64,000 nucleotides of DNA from Neofusicoccum parvum (taxonomy: Eukaryota; Ascomycota; Dothideomycetes; Botryosphaeriales; Botryosphaeriaceae): contig CP087216.1 of assembly GCA_020912385.1 (NCBI GenBank), forward strand, positions 1,984,001 through 2,048,000, in the 5' to 3' direction. Positions 21,652 through 32,921 of the stretch are shown in pieces (position 1 is the first letter of the stretch; every line of letters begins with the position of its first letter). Position numbers and translations under genes: made by a program. A model generated the notes under the pieces. It made no database searches. It was given only the letters and a program-made list of their open reading frames with translations, and had not been told where the DNA came from.

Positions 21652-22483
21652 GGCGCCGGGATGGGCTGTGAGGCGAGGAGAGCAGCGGACGGGACGGGGT
21701 GTCAGAGGAGCTCTGTGGGCGAGCAGCGGGGTGGATTCAGACTGGGGAGCTCTGGGGCGCGATGTTGGCTGGCATGTGGATGAAGGGCGGTACGGCAGCG
21801 TAGTGTTCAAGGTAAGCCCAGGCGCGGCGGCTGCACCGCCGCCGCCCGAGAGCGGCGTCATCGCGCCCACATGCTCGCCCCAGCCGTGCCCGACCGCCTT
21901 CTGCCTCCCGCCGCCCGCCCAAGCATCAAGGTGCCTGGCGCCCAAGACAGGACACTACATAGAGCGCACCACTAGAGTCGCTGCGGGCCGTTGCGCTTTA
22001 AAGCGACGAGCTGCACGCGCGTCAGACCGCGCTGGGTCGGGCGTGCGCATGAACCAAGGCCTGCGCCTCGTCACCGCTGTGGCGCTGGCATCGTCATCTG
22101 AAGCTTGACCACCGCCCGTGGCCCTGGGCTCTCCATCCAAAGCAACTGCCGGCCCCCCAGACACGCCCTCGATCTATCCGCCACGCCCTGTTCCACCGCT
22201 CCGCCTACGCCCAACCCATCGCGCTGCGCTGTTTCGCCGCACACTCGCGCGTGCCGTCGCCGGACTGCGGCCAGCTTGCCGTGACCTCACCGCGCAATCG
22301 TCGTGGCCTGTATTCGTATCCTCGGCGCTTGGTACCGCGAAGATCGCCACCACCGGACACCACACAGCCCTCCGTTCAGTCCGAACCTCCTCTCCCGCCG
22401 TCCTGAACATGTCAAGGCGCACTGCGTTATAAGCCGCCGACGTCTCGCTCCCGCCTGCTCATGCGCCCCGGCTCAGCCCCGCC
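21652..22483. promoter_or_regulatory. Divergent promoter shared by VPS27 and the DOA4-like gene
   Basis: 832-bp GC-rich region between the two start codons. Open frames occur but none has a domain. It could allow co-regulation of the two endosomal genes. Confidence 0.4.
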
Positions 22484-25400
22484 ATGAACGGTTACAGGCC
22501 CAACTCCAGCGGCTTGGGCTCTGCCGGCCGGCCTGACAATGGCTCTTACAATGGTGCTCCCAGCCCGGCCCCTCGAGCCATGCCGCATATCAACGATCTC
22601 AAGGCCCGCGCCGAGGAGAGGCTGCAGAACGCCCCGCTGACAGTAAGTCCGGCATCGCGTCCAGGGCATCTTAGCAAAGACTGACGCCTGGCGTAGGTGG
22701 ACCGCATGATCGAAATGGCCGAGCAATCCACCAAGCAGATCGACTCCCTTCTCGACTTCCGCCGGCCGGACTTAGCATATCTCGAGTACATTGTCGCTTC
22801 GGAGCTCGTCTTCAACCGCATCCCAAACTGCCGCGATGCCCCGCTAGTGAGGGAGGACAGAGGCACGAGATATCAGAGGCACAGATCACTAGTAAAGGTA
22901 CGCGTTGTGCTACCATGGGACACAATCGCACGTGTCACTCACTCGTGGCACTTCTGACATGGAGCAGTTCCTCTCCGAGAGAGCAGATCGCCTGTCGAAT
23001 ATCAAGGAGATCATAATAAACGACAACAAGAGAAGCGGGGTCCGGTCCGCCAGCCATGTCAATGGCTCCGTCGAGACACACGCCCGCCATGTCAGTACCC
23101 CTGCTGCTTCGATCCCTCCCGAACCATCGGTATACCCAAATCCGCGATACTCGATGCGCGACGAGCTTTTCCTGGACACCGGCACAAGCACATCTGGCCC
23201 CTCTCCTCGAGCGTCTTTGGACACCGGCTCAGAGGGCCTCTCTGGTCGATCGACACCACTGAGCTCTGTGGAGTCTCCGCGGACTCGCCCACCAGTGAAT
23301 CCGAAGCCACAGAACTTGCATGGGCGTGTGCTTCAGCCAAACGGATCTGCTTCAGGATTGTCTAGCCAAGGAGACGCCTTGAGCGAGCGTTTCGCGCGGT
23401 TACGTACATCTGGGGGCCAATCAGCATCTCGGCCCGCTTCGATACAGATGCCCTCGCCCTTGGACTTCAATGGTATGTATCCAGGGGTGGCACCTAAGCC
23501 TCAAGGTCCTCGTGCTATGCCGAATGGTGCGCCGGCGCCAGAGCGTCCGCCAAAACTGCCTCTTGATACACGAATAACTGCTTTCTTGCCCAAAGAGCCA
23601 AGTCCTGCATATAGCCCAGCCAGGAACATGCAGACTCCGGCCAACGTAGACCCTCCTCGGACCACTGCCAGGAGCTTAGTCCGGACCAATTCCATTCCCA
23701 CTTCGAGTCTTTCGCATCAGGCTCCAAACGGAAACGGTGACTCCGAATCCTACTTTCCGAGACCTTCAAGCCAACAGGGAGTTATACGGCGGAAGTCCTT
23801 ACACGCACCTCGGGAATTCCAAATCGGCGCTGAGAAGCTCTTTGACTATTTGAAGCCATACAACGTGCTTATCATTGACGTTCGGAATAGAGAAGATTAC
23901 GATGATGGTCACATCTACGTTAATTCGATAATGTGTATCGAGCCTGCCGCCTTGAGGCCGAACATGTCCGCCGACCAGCTTCAGGAAGCTCTCGTTCTTT
24001 CTCCAGATATTGAACAGGAGATGTTTGACAGGCGAAACGAGTTTGACCTCGTTGTCTATTATGATCAATCGACGCCATCCGCGGATTTCCTCAGCAAGAC
24101 TTCGCGAAGCCCACAGGAATCGGTTCTGAGGTACCTCTACGATGCGCTCTACGAATTCAATGCCGATAAACCTTTGCAAAGACCACCCATATTACTTATG
24201 GGTGGCCTTGATGCCTGGGCCGATCTCCTTGGCCAAGGCGCGTTGAAAACTTCGAACACCGCAGCCATAGTTTCTGGCCAGCAGAATGGAAAAGCCGCGC
24301 GGCCGATTCGCAGAGTCCCAGTCGCCAGCAATGGATCCCGCATGTATCTGCAAAAGAAGAGGATGCGTGATTATAACCCCCTGGATCCAGAAGAGGAAAA
24401 GAAATGGCTAGAGAAGGCCAGGGGCGAGCGACCCCCAACTGTTCCACCGCAAGACATGGAAGAGGATGGTATGGTAGACGAAGAGGTGCCGTACTATCGA
24501 ACCACAGAAGAGTTCATGCGGCGTTTCCCTGACGCCTCTGCTATTGGTCCTCAGTCAATGTCGGTGGCAGAGCCTGGACCACCGTTATCACATGCACCCG
24601 CAATGTATCCACCTTCGAGGCCACCCTCGAGACCAGCTCCAGCACCTGAATATCCTGGAACAGCCATGCCATCGATTCCTTCTCGGCCGCCACCCACAGC
24701 GGCTCGCGTCAATTACAGCGGCGCACACGACAGAAGCCAGCCTCAGAACCATGTCGCTACCACACGATCTTCTCAGCTCCCGGCGTATTTCCCACCCAGT
24801 CAACTCCCGCAAAATATTCGATTACCCAGGACTGGCCTCATCAATTTTGGCGTCACCTGCTACATGAATGCGACCATTCAGTGCCTCAACGCCACTCTCC
24901 CCCTGACGAGAATCTACCGCGATGGTAGTTTTGTGAAATACATCCAGAAGCAAAACTGGCGTGGCTCCGGGGGTCTCATGTCCGAAAATTACGCCACCCT
25001 TATCCAAAATCTGTGGATTGAGGGTGGTGGGCCTTGCCGCCCAAAGACTCTAAGGGTAAATTTTAAACCATCGCCATCGTTTCTACAAATTTTAGACTAA
25101 CGCATATCTAGGAGCTCTGCGCTCGCATGAATCGCGAATGGGGGCTTGACCGCCAACAAGATGCGAAAGAGTTCTTCGATTTCTTGGTCGACATTCTACA
25201 CGAGGATCTAAATGTGAACTGGTCACACCCACCGGCGCAGGCGCTGACCGAAACAGAGGAGCTACGTCGTGAGAGCTTGCCCAAGTCATATGTGGCTCGC
25301 GTTGAATGGATGCGCTGGTCAATGCGTGAGCGATCCATCATCAGCGAGCTCTTTGGCGGCCAGCACATGTCTCGTCTCCGCTGCACAACCTGCCACTTCA

Positions 25401-26029
25401 CCTCTACTACTTTTGAGACATTCTACAGTATCAGCGTCGAGATACCCCGCAACCATACAGCCGATATCCGCGATTGCCTCCGTTCATACTGCTCCGAAGA
25501 GCGACTGTCAGGCGATGAAGTATGGCGCTGCCCACGCTGCAAGAAGGAACGCGAGGCTACGAAGAAAATCACTATCACACGGGCGCCGCTCTACCTTGTC
25601 ATCCACTTCAAGCGCTTCTCAGCCTCGCACACCGAGCGCGCCCGCAAAGTTCGCACCCCGATCGAGTTCCCCCTCTCAGGCCTGGACATCGGTCCCTTCA
25701 TGCTGCCGCCCATCACGCCAGACGAGGAGACAAATTTGCTCAAGCAAAGGCCGACCGACGGTGCGGACCAGCTGAAGCAGATTAAGACTGATGAGCGCAT
25801 GACTCCACCGTACATGTACAACGCCTACGCCGTCATGCGTCATCTTGGCGCAACCCTCACGTCGGGTCACTACATCGCAATGTTGAAAGACGCCGCGAGG
25901 GGCTGCTGGTGGCAGTTCAACGACAGCAGAGTCACGGAGTTCCAGCCGGAGAGCTTGAGGGGCGAGGACAGGCTGCAGAATGAGGCGGCTTATATTGTGT
26001 TCTATGAACGGGAGAGGTTGTTTGGTTGA
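22484..26029 (+). CDS. DOA4: Doa4/Ubp4-like ubiquitin C-terminal hydrolase
   Basis: Recovers ubiquitin from cargo at ESCRT-III on endosomes. Exons are 22484-22642, 22697-22897, about 22965-25055 and 25112-26029, giving about 1122 residues. The third-exon acceptor could instead be three bases later. The N-terminus is helical and MIT-like (about 30-150), followed by a disordered Ser/Pro-rich stretch. A rhodanese domain follows (about 405-545, with VLIIDVRNREDYDDGHI), then a USP domain. The Cys box is GLINFGVTCYMNATIQCL (catalytic Cys about 752). The zinc-type CxxC pairs are RCTTC and RCPRC, and the His box is TSGHYIAML (His about 1070). The Asn of the usual GNTCYMN oxyanion hole is Val. Domain order equals yeast Doa4 and mammalian USP8. 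Confidence 0.92.
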
Positions 26030-26514
26030 TGACCGGGAATTGGCTTGTGTTGCTGCCCGTTGAGCGAGTTGGACCAAGTGCGTTGAGAGCGTGCAGAGAG
26101 AGATGGCCACCCAAAGCCTCCTCCTCCTTTTAATTTTCTTCTTCTCTGATTGAGATGTCTCCTTGGCGTTGCATGATACCTCCTGTGGTGTTGGTCCTCG
26201 TCTTTTTTCCCCTGCGCTGCAGCATTTACTGAAGCGAAATGAGCGGTGGAAGTGGTCGTCGAGAGATGAGAGTATCGATGGCGGAGGTTATGTAGATTTA
26301 TCGCTTTACTGTCTCTCCTTGTGGACGTAGTTCTATACTGCACAGGCGAAGTGTTGGAGCTATAGTTAAAAGGTACTCGGAAAGGAAAAGGCATGTATGA
26401 AGGCACTGATAGGGTAAATGAGTGTTATGATCACGAAATAAAGGTGCATTATTGTGGAAGGAGTGAGCTCTTCGGATAAACATCTAAGAGCTTTGCGGAT
26501 ATGTGGCAGACCCT
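26030..26514. other. Intergenic region between convergent genes
   Basis: 485 bp containing the 3' ends of the DOA4-like and HET genes. No feature recognised beyond A/T-rich 3'-UTR-like sequence. Confidence 0.4.
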
Positions 26515-28868
26515 TCAAATTATCCTTGCCTTTCTTATTTCCCATCCTTCAGATGCCAAAGCTTGCCAGTCATTTCGTGTTTCCCCACTCCGGTTTTCCA
26601 ACGGCACTCGGGATCTCCTTCCAAAGACGAATGTCCCAACACGATAGAAGGCGCCAGTTTCGTTACCTGCAGGAAGCAGGAGCAAACCATAGAGCCATTG
26701 TTCCATTTCGAGGAGCAAGAATAAGTTGAGCATGAGCTTCGGTGTGCTTTCACCTGAGGCGTCTTCCAGCTCGGGATTCCAGTCGAGTTGATACCTGAAC
26801 TCCACCGGCTCATCAGGGATTATCCATTTGTTGAGGTAAGACTTCCGGGGCCGATGGTATCTCCTGAACGATGAGATGCAGATTGCTTTTCCAAGCTTGC
26901 CTGTCAACGTGATAGAAGATCCGTATCTCAATGCCACTGTTGGGTCTAAACGTGCCGGCATGACATTGACCCCATCAATATGCGCCGCAGATATGATTGA
27001 AGGAGCTCCTGGCTCCCACAGAGGTGGTTTCCACGTGATAGGCTGGTTGGATGGTGCCCAGCTCCAGGAAGGGGCGATATATCCGTCCCGCAATTCAAGG
27101 CGTCCTGTCAACTGTGATGCGGACTCCTTTGGGTCTTTAATATCCCAGAGCAGGGATGCTATGAACTTTTCTGGATTTTTCTCCTCCACCCAATGCCCAG
27201 CGACGTACTGGGAGTGTTTATCCATGTTCTGATAGGTTCGGACAAGTCCTGACAAGGCAGATAATCTGTCTCTCGGATAGGTGAGGCGTTTATCGGAGAA
27301 GTCTTGAACGGTATCTCCCCAGTACTGCGGGACGAGCTCAGGGTCCTGAAAAGCGTCGCCAGTAGGACTCCGTAGGCGGCCATACGATCCGTCTTCTGCG
27401 TGATGGGAGTTTGGACAGATCATTGTGATCATTGTCTGTCCAAAAATTACCAATTTCCTGGCAGTCTGCCGCTCTTGAAAGACCCAACCACGCGTGTTCC
27501 ATCTGGACGCTTCAAAGTCAAAATGGGTTTGCCGAAAATTCCCCTCGTTGTAGCTTGACAAAAGACAGATCGAAAAGGCGCCACACACCGAAGGGAGGAT
27601 AGAAGATTGGAAAGGCATATTGATGGTGTGTCCTTTGCTGTTGTTCAAGAAACCTTCCTGGCAAGAACTGGATGCAGCAGCTGCGATGGTGATGAATGAG
27701 TTGCTGAAAATTTCATACATCTGTGCCGACTCGTTCTCCCAGTCTTCAGCATCATCTTGAATAATACAGAGCGCGTCAACCCAGAGATATCGTATTCCAA
27801 GTTTCCGAGTAACCTCAATGGCATCCCAGAAGCATGCGCATCTCTTCAACTCGAGTATTGGGATCTCTTGTTTCCAGGTGTCTAAACTCTCTGAAGTTGT
27901 AATGAGAATGGGAGGAGCGTTGCCCCAACAATAGCTCAGAGTAGCATACTTCGGGACGGAAGAGGGGTCCGGCGTCGCGAAATTTGGATGATTTTTTGGC
28001 TCCAGCAGCAGCACTTTGGAGGATTCCGGTGGGCCCAAATCAAGTAATCTGGAAGGTATGTACTTCGATCTCTCTGTTCTTGCGCAACAGTCTTCACTGC
28101 TATCGCAATCTTGGACCCAGGCTTGGATCTTTGAAATCCGTTCATCAGACGCTCTTGATGGGCCGAATGGTTGTCGATAAATACCCAGCCAATCCGCGCA
28201 TGAGCCTATGCCACTGTAAGTATTTGTATAACCACAGCCTGAAACCTGCTGCAGGAAGACCGCATACCTCGCTCGGCATTAATTTTGAATTCAATGGCTT
28301 TCAATTCGGGTGGTGCGGACTTTCTCCACGGGGTCTCAAGCCTTATTTGGCGAGCTGACAGCCGACGGCGCCAAATACATACAACCAATGAGTTTAGATG
28401 CCAAAGGTCCTTGTCGTAGTCGGCCCAGCTTAGTGGGAACCAGCCATCGTCATATTCGACCATTGGCCCTTTGAACCATTCATACTGCATTCTCAGCCGA
28501 AGCTCTCCTGGGTGGTCCTTCCATTCTTGATTGCTGCTGTATTTTGTTAGAAGAGCTTCCTTGAGAGCTATGCAGAACATGCACCCGTGAGATGCAGATT
28601 CGGAAATTATTGGAAGATCTGGCGTGGTTTCCGTCAACTCGTAATCAATGCCCCCATATGCTGTAGTCCTATTATCTGGCCATTGTGGATCTTTTTCATA
28701 CACAAAATAAACGTGGCTCCTGGTTGACGACTGCTTCAGATGACCCCCAGCGTAAAGATCATCTAGTGGAAGTGAATCGTTGCACCTCTTGCATAGCGTC
28801 GGAACCTGCTGCTGCACCACTCTCAAGGGCCGCTGTGGGGGAATGATTGCTGGATTGTGGAGTGGCAT
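26515..28868 (-). CDS. HET-domain protein (heterokaryon-incompatibility type)
   Basis: 763 residues from exons 28868-28268 and 28205-26515, intron 28206-28267. The acceptor is the second AG (TAG|GC); the first would give a stop. The N-terminal 200 residues have a Cys pair (LCKRC), as seen in many fungal HET proteins. The HET domain starts about residue 287 with YATLSYCWG, then RYLWVDALCIIQDD and MYEIFSNSFITIAAAAS. The middle shows RGWVFQERQTARK, LSALSGL and the typical APSWSWA. HET proteins trigger self/non-self cell death after hyphal fusion, but most paralogues are untested. The gene is intact. Confidence 0.9.
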
Positions 28869-29169
28869 CGTAATCCAATTTGTTTTTTCTCCCGCGTAAC
28901 ATCCTGCGAGTTTGGTTGGTCTCCGGGGGGGCTGAACTGGCGGGCACGCGGGGGTGTGAAGTTTGGCTTGGTTATGGCGTCATTGTGCATGAAGCCACCC
29001 TCCGTCTGCTTACTAATCGCCACCGGCTCTCAACTAACTTTACCCACGAGGAAAGTATTGCAACAAGTTTATACATAGGCCAGCTAAAGAATTTGTCTTA
29101 AGCGGTTCAATACTTCTGTTATTGCACATTTGTCTCCAGCCGAATACTTTAATCAACAATATGTATATG

Positions 29170-29786
29170 TGTTGCAACACTTTCCGATCCAACCTCATGT
29201 TACGGCGCAGCCTCCACAGGTTGAAGAAGTTGGGAGTTAGCCCCGCAGGAAACGACAGAAGTCGGAATCCCAAGGAACCGAGGTCACGTGACCCCTACGA
29301 TCAGTGGACCCACCCGCTCATTCGCCAAGACAAATGAGCGGATAAGACCTCTAAGCGCCGCTGCTCAGATGCCCTGCAAGGCTCAGAAGGAACAGCGATT
29401 GAGCGCAACATACCTACTGAGCATACAGATTGTAGACACTCTCCTACGTGTATATAAACCACACTCCTTAGATAGCTTTGACCTTCGTGGTCAACTTCAC
29501 AATAGAATTTGGACTCTATTGGTAACGCAGCCTTCGCACAGAGTACTCAGTCACGTGCATTCATCACTTCGTTCTCTCCCACCTCCTCTTGTACCCACTC
29601 AAGATAAACCCCCAATACGGCTTACCACCCTCTTTGGTGTTTGGATCCTTAGAGGCAGAGGCCCGCCGTTACACCTCATACATACAAACAGCTGAAAAGG
29701 CAGCTATTATGTCGTCGGTTCCAAACGACGAACATACACATATGCTCCTTCAGAACTTGTCTTCCCGTCGCTATAAGTACGGGTAA
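29170..29786 (+). mobile_element. Possible solo LTR / 5' end of a degraded LTR retrotransposon
   Basis: The segment begins TGTTGCAACA and carries a TATATAAA box (29451-29458) about 250 bp before a short reading frame of 25 codons (29708 to 29786, MSSVPNDEHTHMLLQNL...). That arrangement resembles LTR, leader and gag start of a Copia-type element, cut off after the first codons. No second LTR, primer-binding site or pol fragment was found. Confidence 0.25.
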
Positions 29787-30166
29787 TATCCTAGAAAAGA
29801 GTCCTGATGCATAACCGGAGGACAGCAACATCCTAGAAACAGTAGACAGAGAACCCGGGGACTGCTGATGACGGCTGTGTTCTTTCTTCTTTTCTCTTTC
29901 TGCTAAATGAACTCACATCTGCTACCTTTGCTCCAACAGTTGGGCATCGAGAAAAAAAAGGGGGGGAGGGGGAGGGGGCACCCCAATCTGTCGATCGAAG
30001 ATGTAGCGTCATTTTCGGTACGGCCCATACAAATCGATGGAGTGAATCATCATATCGCCAACATCAGATCTGATGAATAGTCATTCATCCACTGTCTCAA
30101 TGAATATGGGCCTCAACCGCCTTTGGGTGCCGTCACTTCACATGCTTTGCTCGCGTAGCGCCGAGA

Positions 30167-30220
30167 GATTCGGCCTCGCGACATAGGTTGCACCGAGGCG
30201 GGGATTCGGCCTCGCGACAT
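30167..30220 (+). repeat. Duplicated 18-bp motif upstream of the FAD monooxygenase
   Basis: GATTCGGCCTCGCGACAT occurs at 30167-30184 and again at 30203-30220, 36 bp apart, each preceded by CCGAG and followed by a third CCGAG. It lies 240-300 bp upstream of the monooxygenase start and could be a tandem operator or a small tandem repeat. Confidence 0.5.
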
Positions 30221-30462
30221 GTTTGGTTCCGAGACAAGTCGGATTAAATGAATCCACCGCTGCTATGGATCCATTGCCACGGTATTTTGCTCTATTAATC
30301 TTGTCAAAGATCATCGGTGAGCGTGACATGTATGATTCCAGGGGCTGTTTGGTCTATGATATAAGAACTAGTTAGCATTCTATGTCAACCAGACAAAGCA
30401 AACATCACATCCTCACATTGAATCAAATAACACATCTTTAAAACGAAATATCTGAAGCAACA

Positions 30463-31790
30463 ATGGGTATTCCACCAATGGAAGTGGCTATCATTGGTGC
30501 CGGCTTGGGCGTAAGTCAGGATTATTTCATCAATTTTTAAGCCGTAAACTTGCTTCTCTGCGCAAGGCTAATACTCCCAAGGGCGCTGCTCTCGCTCTCG
30601 CCCTTCACCAGAAGTCTATACCATGCCGGATCTACGAGCTTAGAAGCGCGGACGCCGGGATCTCGCCAAGTGGGGTCTCCCTTGCACCAAACGGGTGTCG
30701 AATCCTAGACTCTCTCGGTGTCTTGGAACGCATTAGACCAAAATGCTACCAGCAGAAGTACTACACCGTCAAGAACGACAAGGATGAGACAACCGAAAAG
30801 TTTGTACTTGCGTCCGAGGAGCTTTATGGATACAAAATCCATCGTGTGTACCGCCGCGAGTTGCTCCACGCGATGAGAGCAATGTTGGAGGAACGCAATA
30901 TCCCCGTCCTGTACGACTCGAAATTCGAAAGGATCGTGGAAGAAACAGCAGAAGGCGTTGCATTCCAAGTCAACGGTCGAATCGAACGGGCGACGATCTT
31001 GATCGGGGCCGATGGTATCTACTCATCTGTCCGGAAATACCTTGCGCCTGTGGACCTCGAGTACACAGGCTTGCTCTCTATCTATGGCCACATTCCCGCA
31101 GACAAGGTTGAATGGCCGACTGCAGACTTTGAGAAAGCTTGTACCATTCAAGGCAAACCAGGCGCTTTTTTCATGGTCCCGGAGGTTGCAGACGGGTCTG
31201 ACCTGGTTGTTGGGAAGCAATTTGCGTATCCAGAGCAGGAACGTGGGGCAATCGATGCGTTGGCAGCAGACAAGGATCAGTTGTGCGCCTTGTTTTGCAA
31301 GGATTATGAGCTATGGCATGGTACAGCTAAATCTATCCTCAAGCAGGTCCGCGCGCACAAAGAGAAGCTTCTGTGCTGGCCTTTCCACAAAGTGCCGAAG
31401 CTCGACAATTGGGCATCAGCTACTGGGCGCGTGGTCATTCTTGGTGACGCTGCTCATGCCATACCTCCCTCTTCAGGCCAAGGCATCAACCAGGCACTTG
31501 AGGACGTCTATACGCTGTCGCTGCTCCTTCATCGGCTCACTCCGCAAATGGATCTCAAGCGGGCGCTTGACCTTTGGCACAGCTCGCGTCAGGCCCGTAT
31601 CGAAGCTGTCCTCAAGATGACCAAAGAAACGGATATTAAGAGACTTCCAGAAGCTGAAAGATTGCAGATGTTGCGAGAGGGTAAACTCAAACAACCGGGC
31701 GAAGGTCGGATGCTGGGAGAAAACATGGCATGGCTCTTTTTGCCAAACATGGATGAAGATGTAACTACATGGATCAAGACTGTTGGCTAG
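30463..31790 (+). CDS. FAD-dependent monooxygenase (salicylate-hydroxylase-like)
   Basis: Flavoprotein hydroxylase of the PHBH fold, 418 residues. Exons are 30463-30510 and 30582-31790, intron 30511-30581 with a GCTAATA branch site. The intron splits the dinucleotide motif GAGLGGAALALAL exactly after GAGLG, which fixes the acceptor. The ATILIGADGIYSSVR motif (DG box) lies near residue 160, and GRVVILGDAAHAIPPSSGQGINQALED (GD box) near 300. No membrane segment or signal peptide. The downstream co-oriented questin-oxidase-like gene suggests aromatic or polyketide tailoring or degradation (inference). No polyketide synthase lies in the window. Confidence 0.9.
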
Positions 31791-32921
31791 ACAATGCGCA
31801 AGAGTTATGGAGGGGTGGCAATTTCGATACTAGTTTACCGGGACACGGATAAGGGAGTAGCTGGATTCCGTGAACCGGGCCAAGAAATAGCTGTTTCCTG
31901 TAATTAACTCGATGCAGAGCTATAACGTCTTCGCACTACCGCTATCTGTAGCGAAGATAAATCTCGTAGCCAATGATAGATCCCGAGCTTTGAGATTAGC
32001 TAATCAATGATGAATTACACTTACTTATAGAAGCTGCGTGTTTTTGGGGATCCTTGAACTACATCGGCATTTGCTATTACCGGCTCCGGCTCAGCCAAGT
32101 CATCTCGGATCATAACCCAGTTCGTTATTATTTATTGCGGGTTTATTCCCGAATAGACCAATGAATAGTCAGGCTTAGCAATCGAAGTAGGTCCAGATTA
32201 GCGCCGTGGTTGGAGCTACGTTAGATGGGCTCTCGCGTCTTACATAGCCCGAGCCTCCGAGAAGGGGTTCTTGCACGCCAGGTTAAGCGAGTATCACCGT
32301 CATCAACAAAAGAGGAAATAACTTGCGAATCTCTTGTACTTCCCCAGTAGCAAATTCGAATAGTTCCTCTAGACCTCTAGAAATAAGTCAGCGGACAAAT
32401 TTCCGTCCCGGAGTCAAGGCTCGGACCGTCCAGTATGGACCGCCGGTCTGTGGATCTGCAGACCCACATGCTCCCCGCCCTGCAACCATGCATTATGTAA
32501 AATTACAGATCTGATCAACCATTTGCTCAATGGGAACGCCAAGCAATAGCATTGGCTCCAGCAAATAACAATGCGGAGACTGTATTGCAAAGGCTCGCTG
32601 AGTTTCGGGGCCGAGCTCCTCAACTCGCTCTTCCGCATCTTTCTTGTATGTCATGCGAGCGGAGGGCATTCCTAAGCGCGAGGCTCTAGAATTTTAAGCT
32701 CTTAGAGTATATATGCATAGAGGGAGGGTTCTTCACCAGCAGATGAGCATTCATTCTCGACGATTGAGGCTTTGGTAAAAATAACCTGCATTCCAGCAAT
32801 CAAAAAGGTCCTGATCGGGTAAGAATTTTGGAATGTATTACTCATTGTCCTTTAGTGTCAGATCTACTCGGAAGCACTAATCATGTATCCTCATTCATAG
32901 TGTAGACGAAAACTAAGACAG
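31791..32921. other. Intergenic region
   Basis: 1.1 kb, moderately AT-rich, with only short open frames; an ATATATGC TATA-like stretch lies near 32708. No gene or repeat recognised. Confidence 0.4.

Larger units (their letters stand above)
28869..30462. other. Intergenic region with retroelement-like remnant and promoter repeats
   Basis: 1.6 kb upstream of both the HET gene and the FAD monooxygenase. It holds a CACGTG palindrome (29282-29293), a possible LTR remnant, an A/G homopolymer stretch near 29950-29977, and a duplicated 18-bp motif at 30167-30220. Confidence 0.4.
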
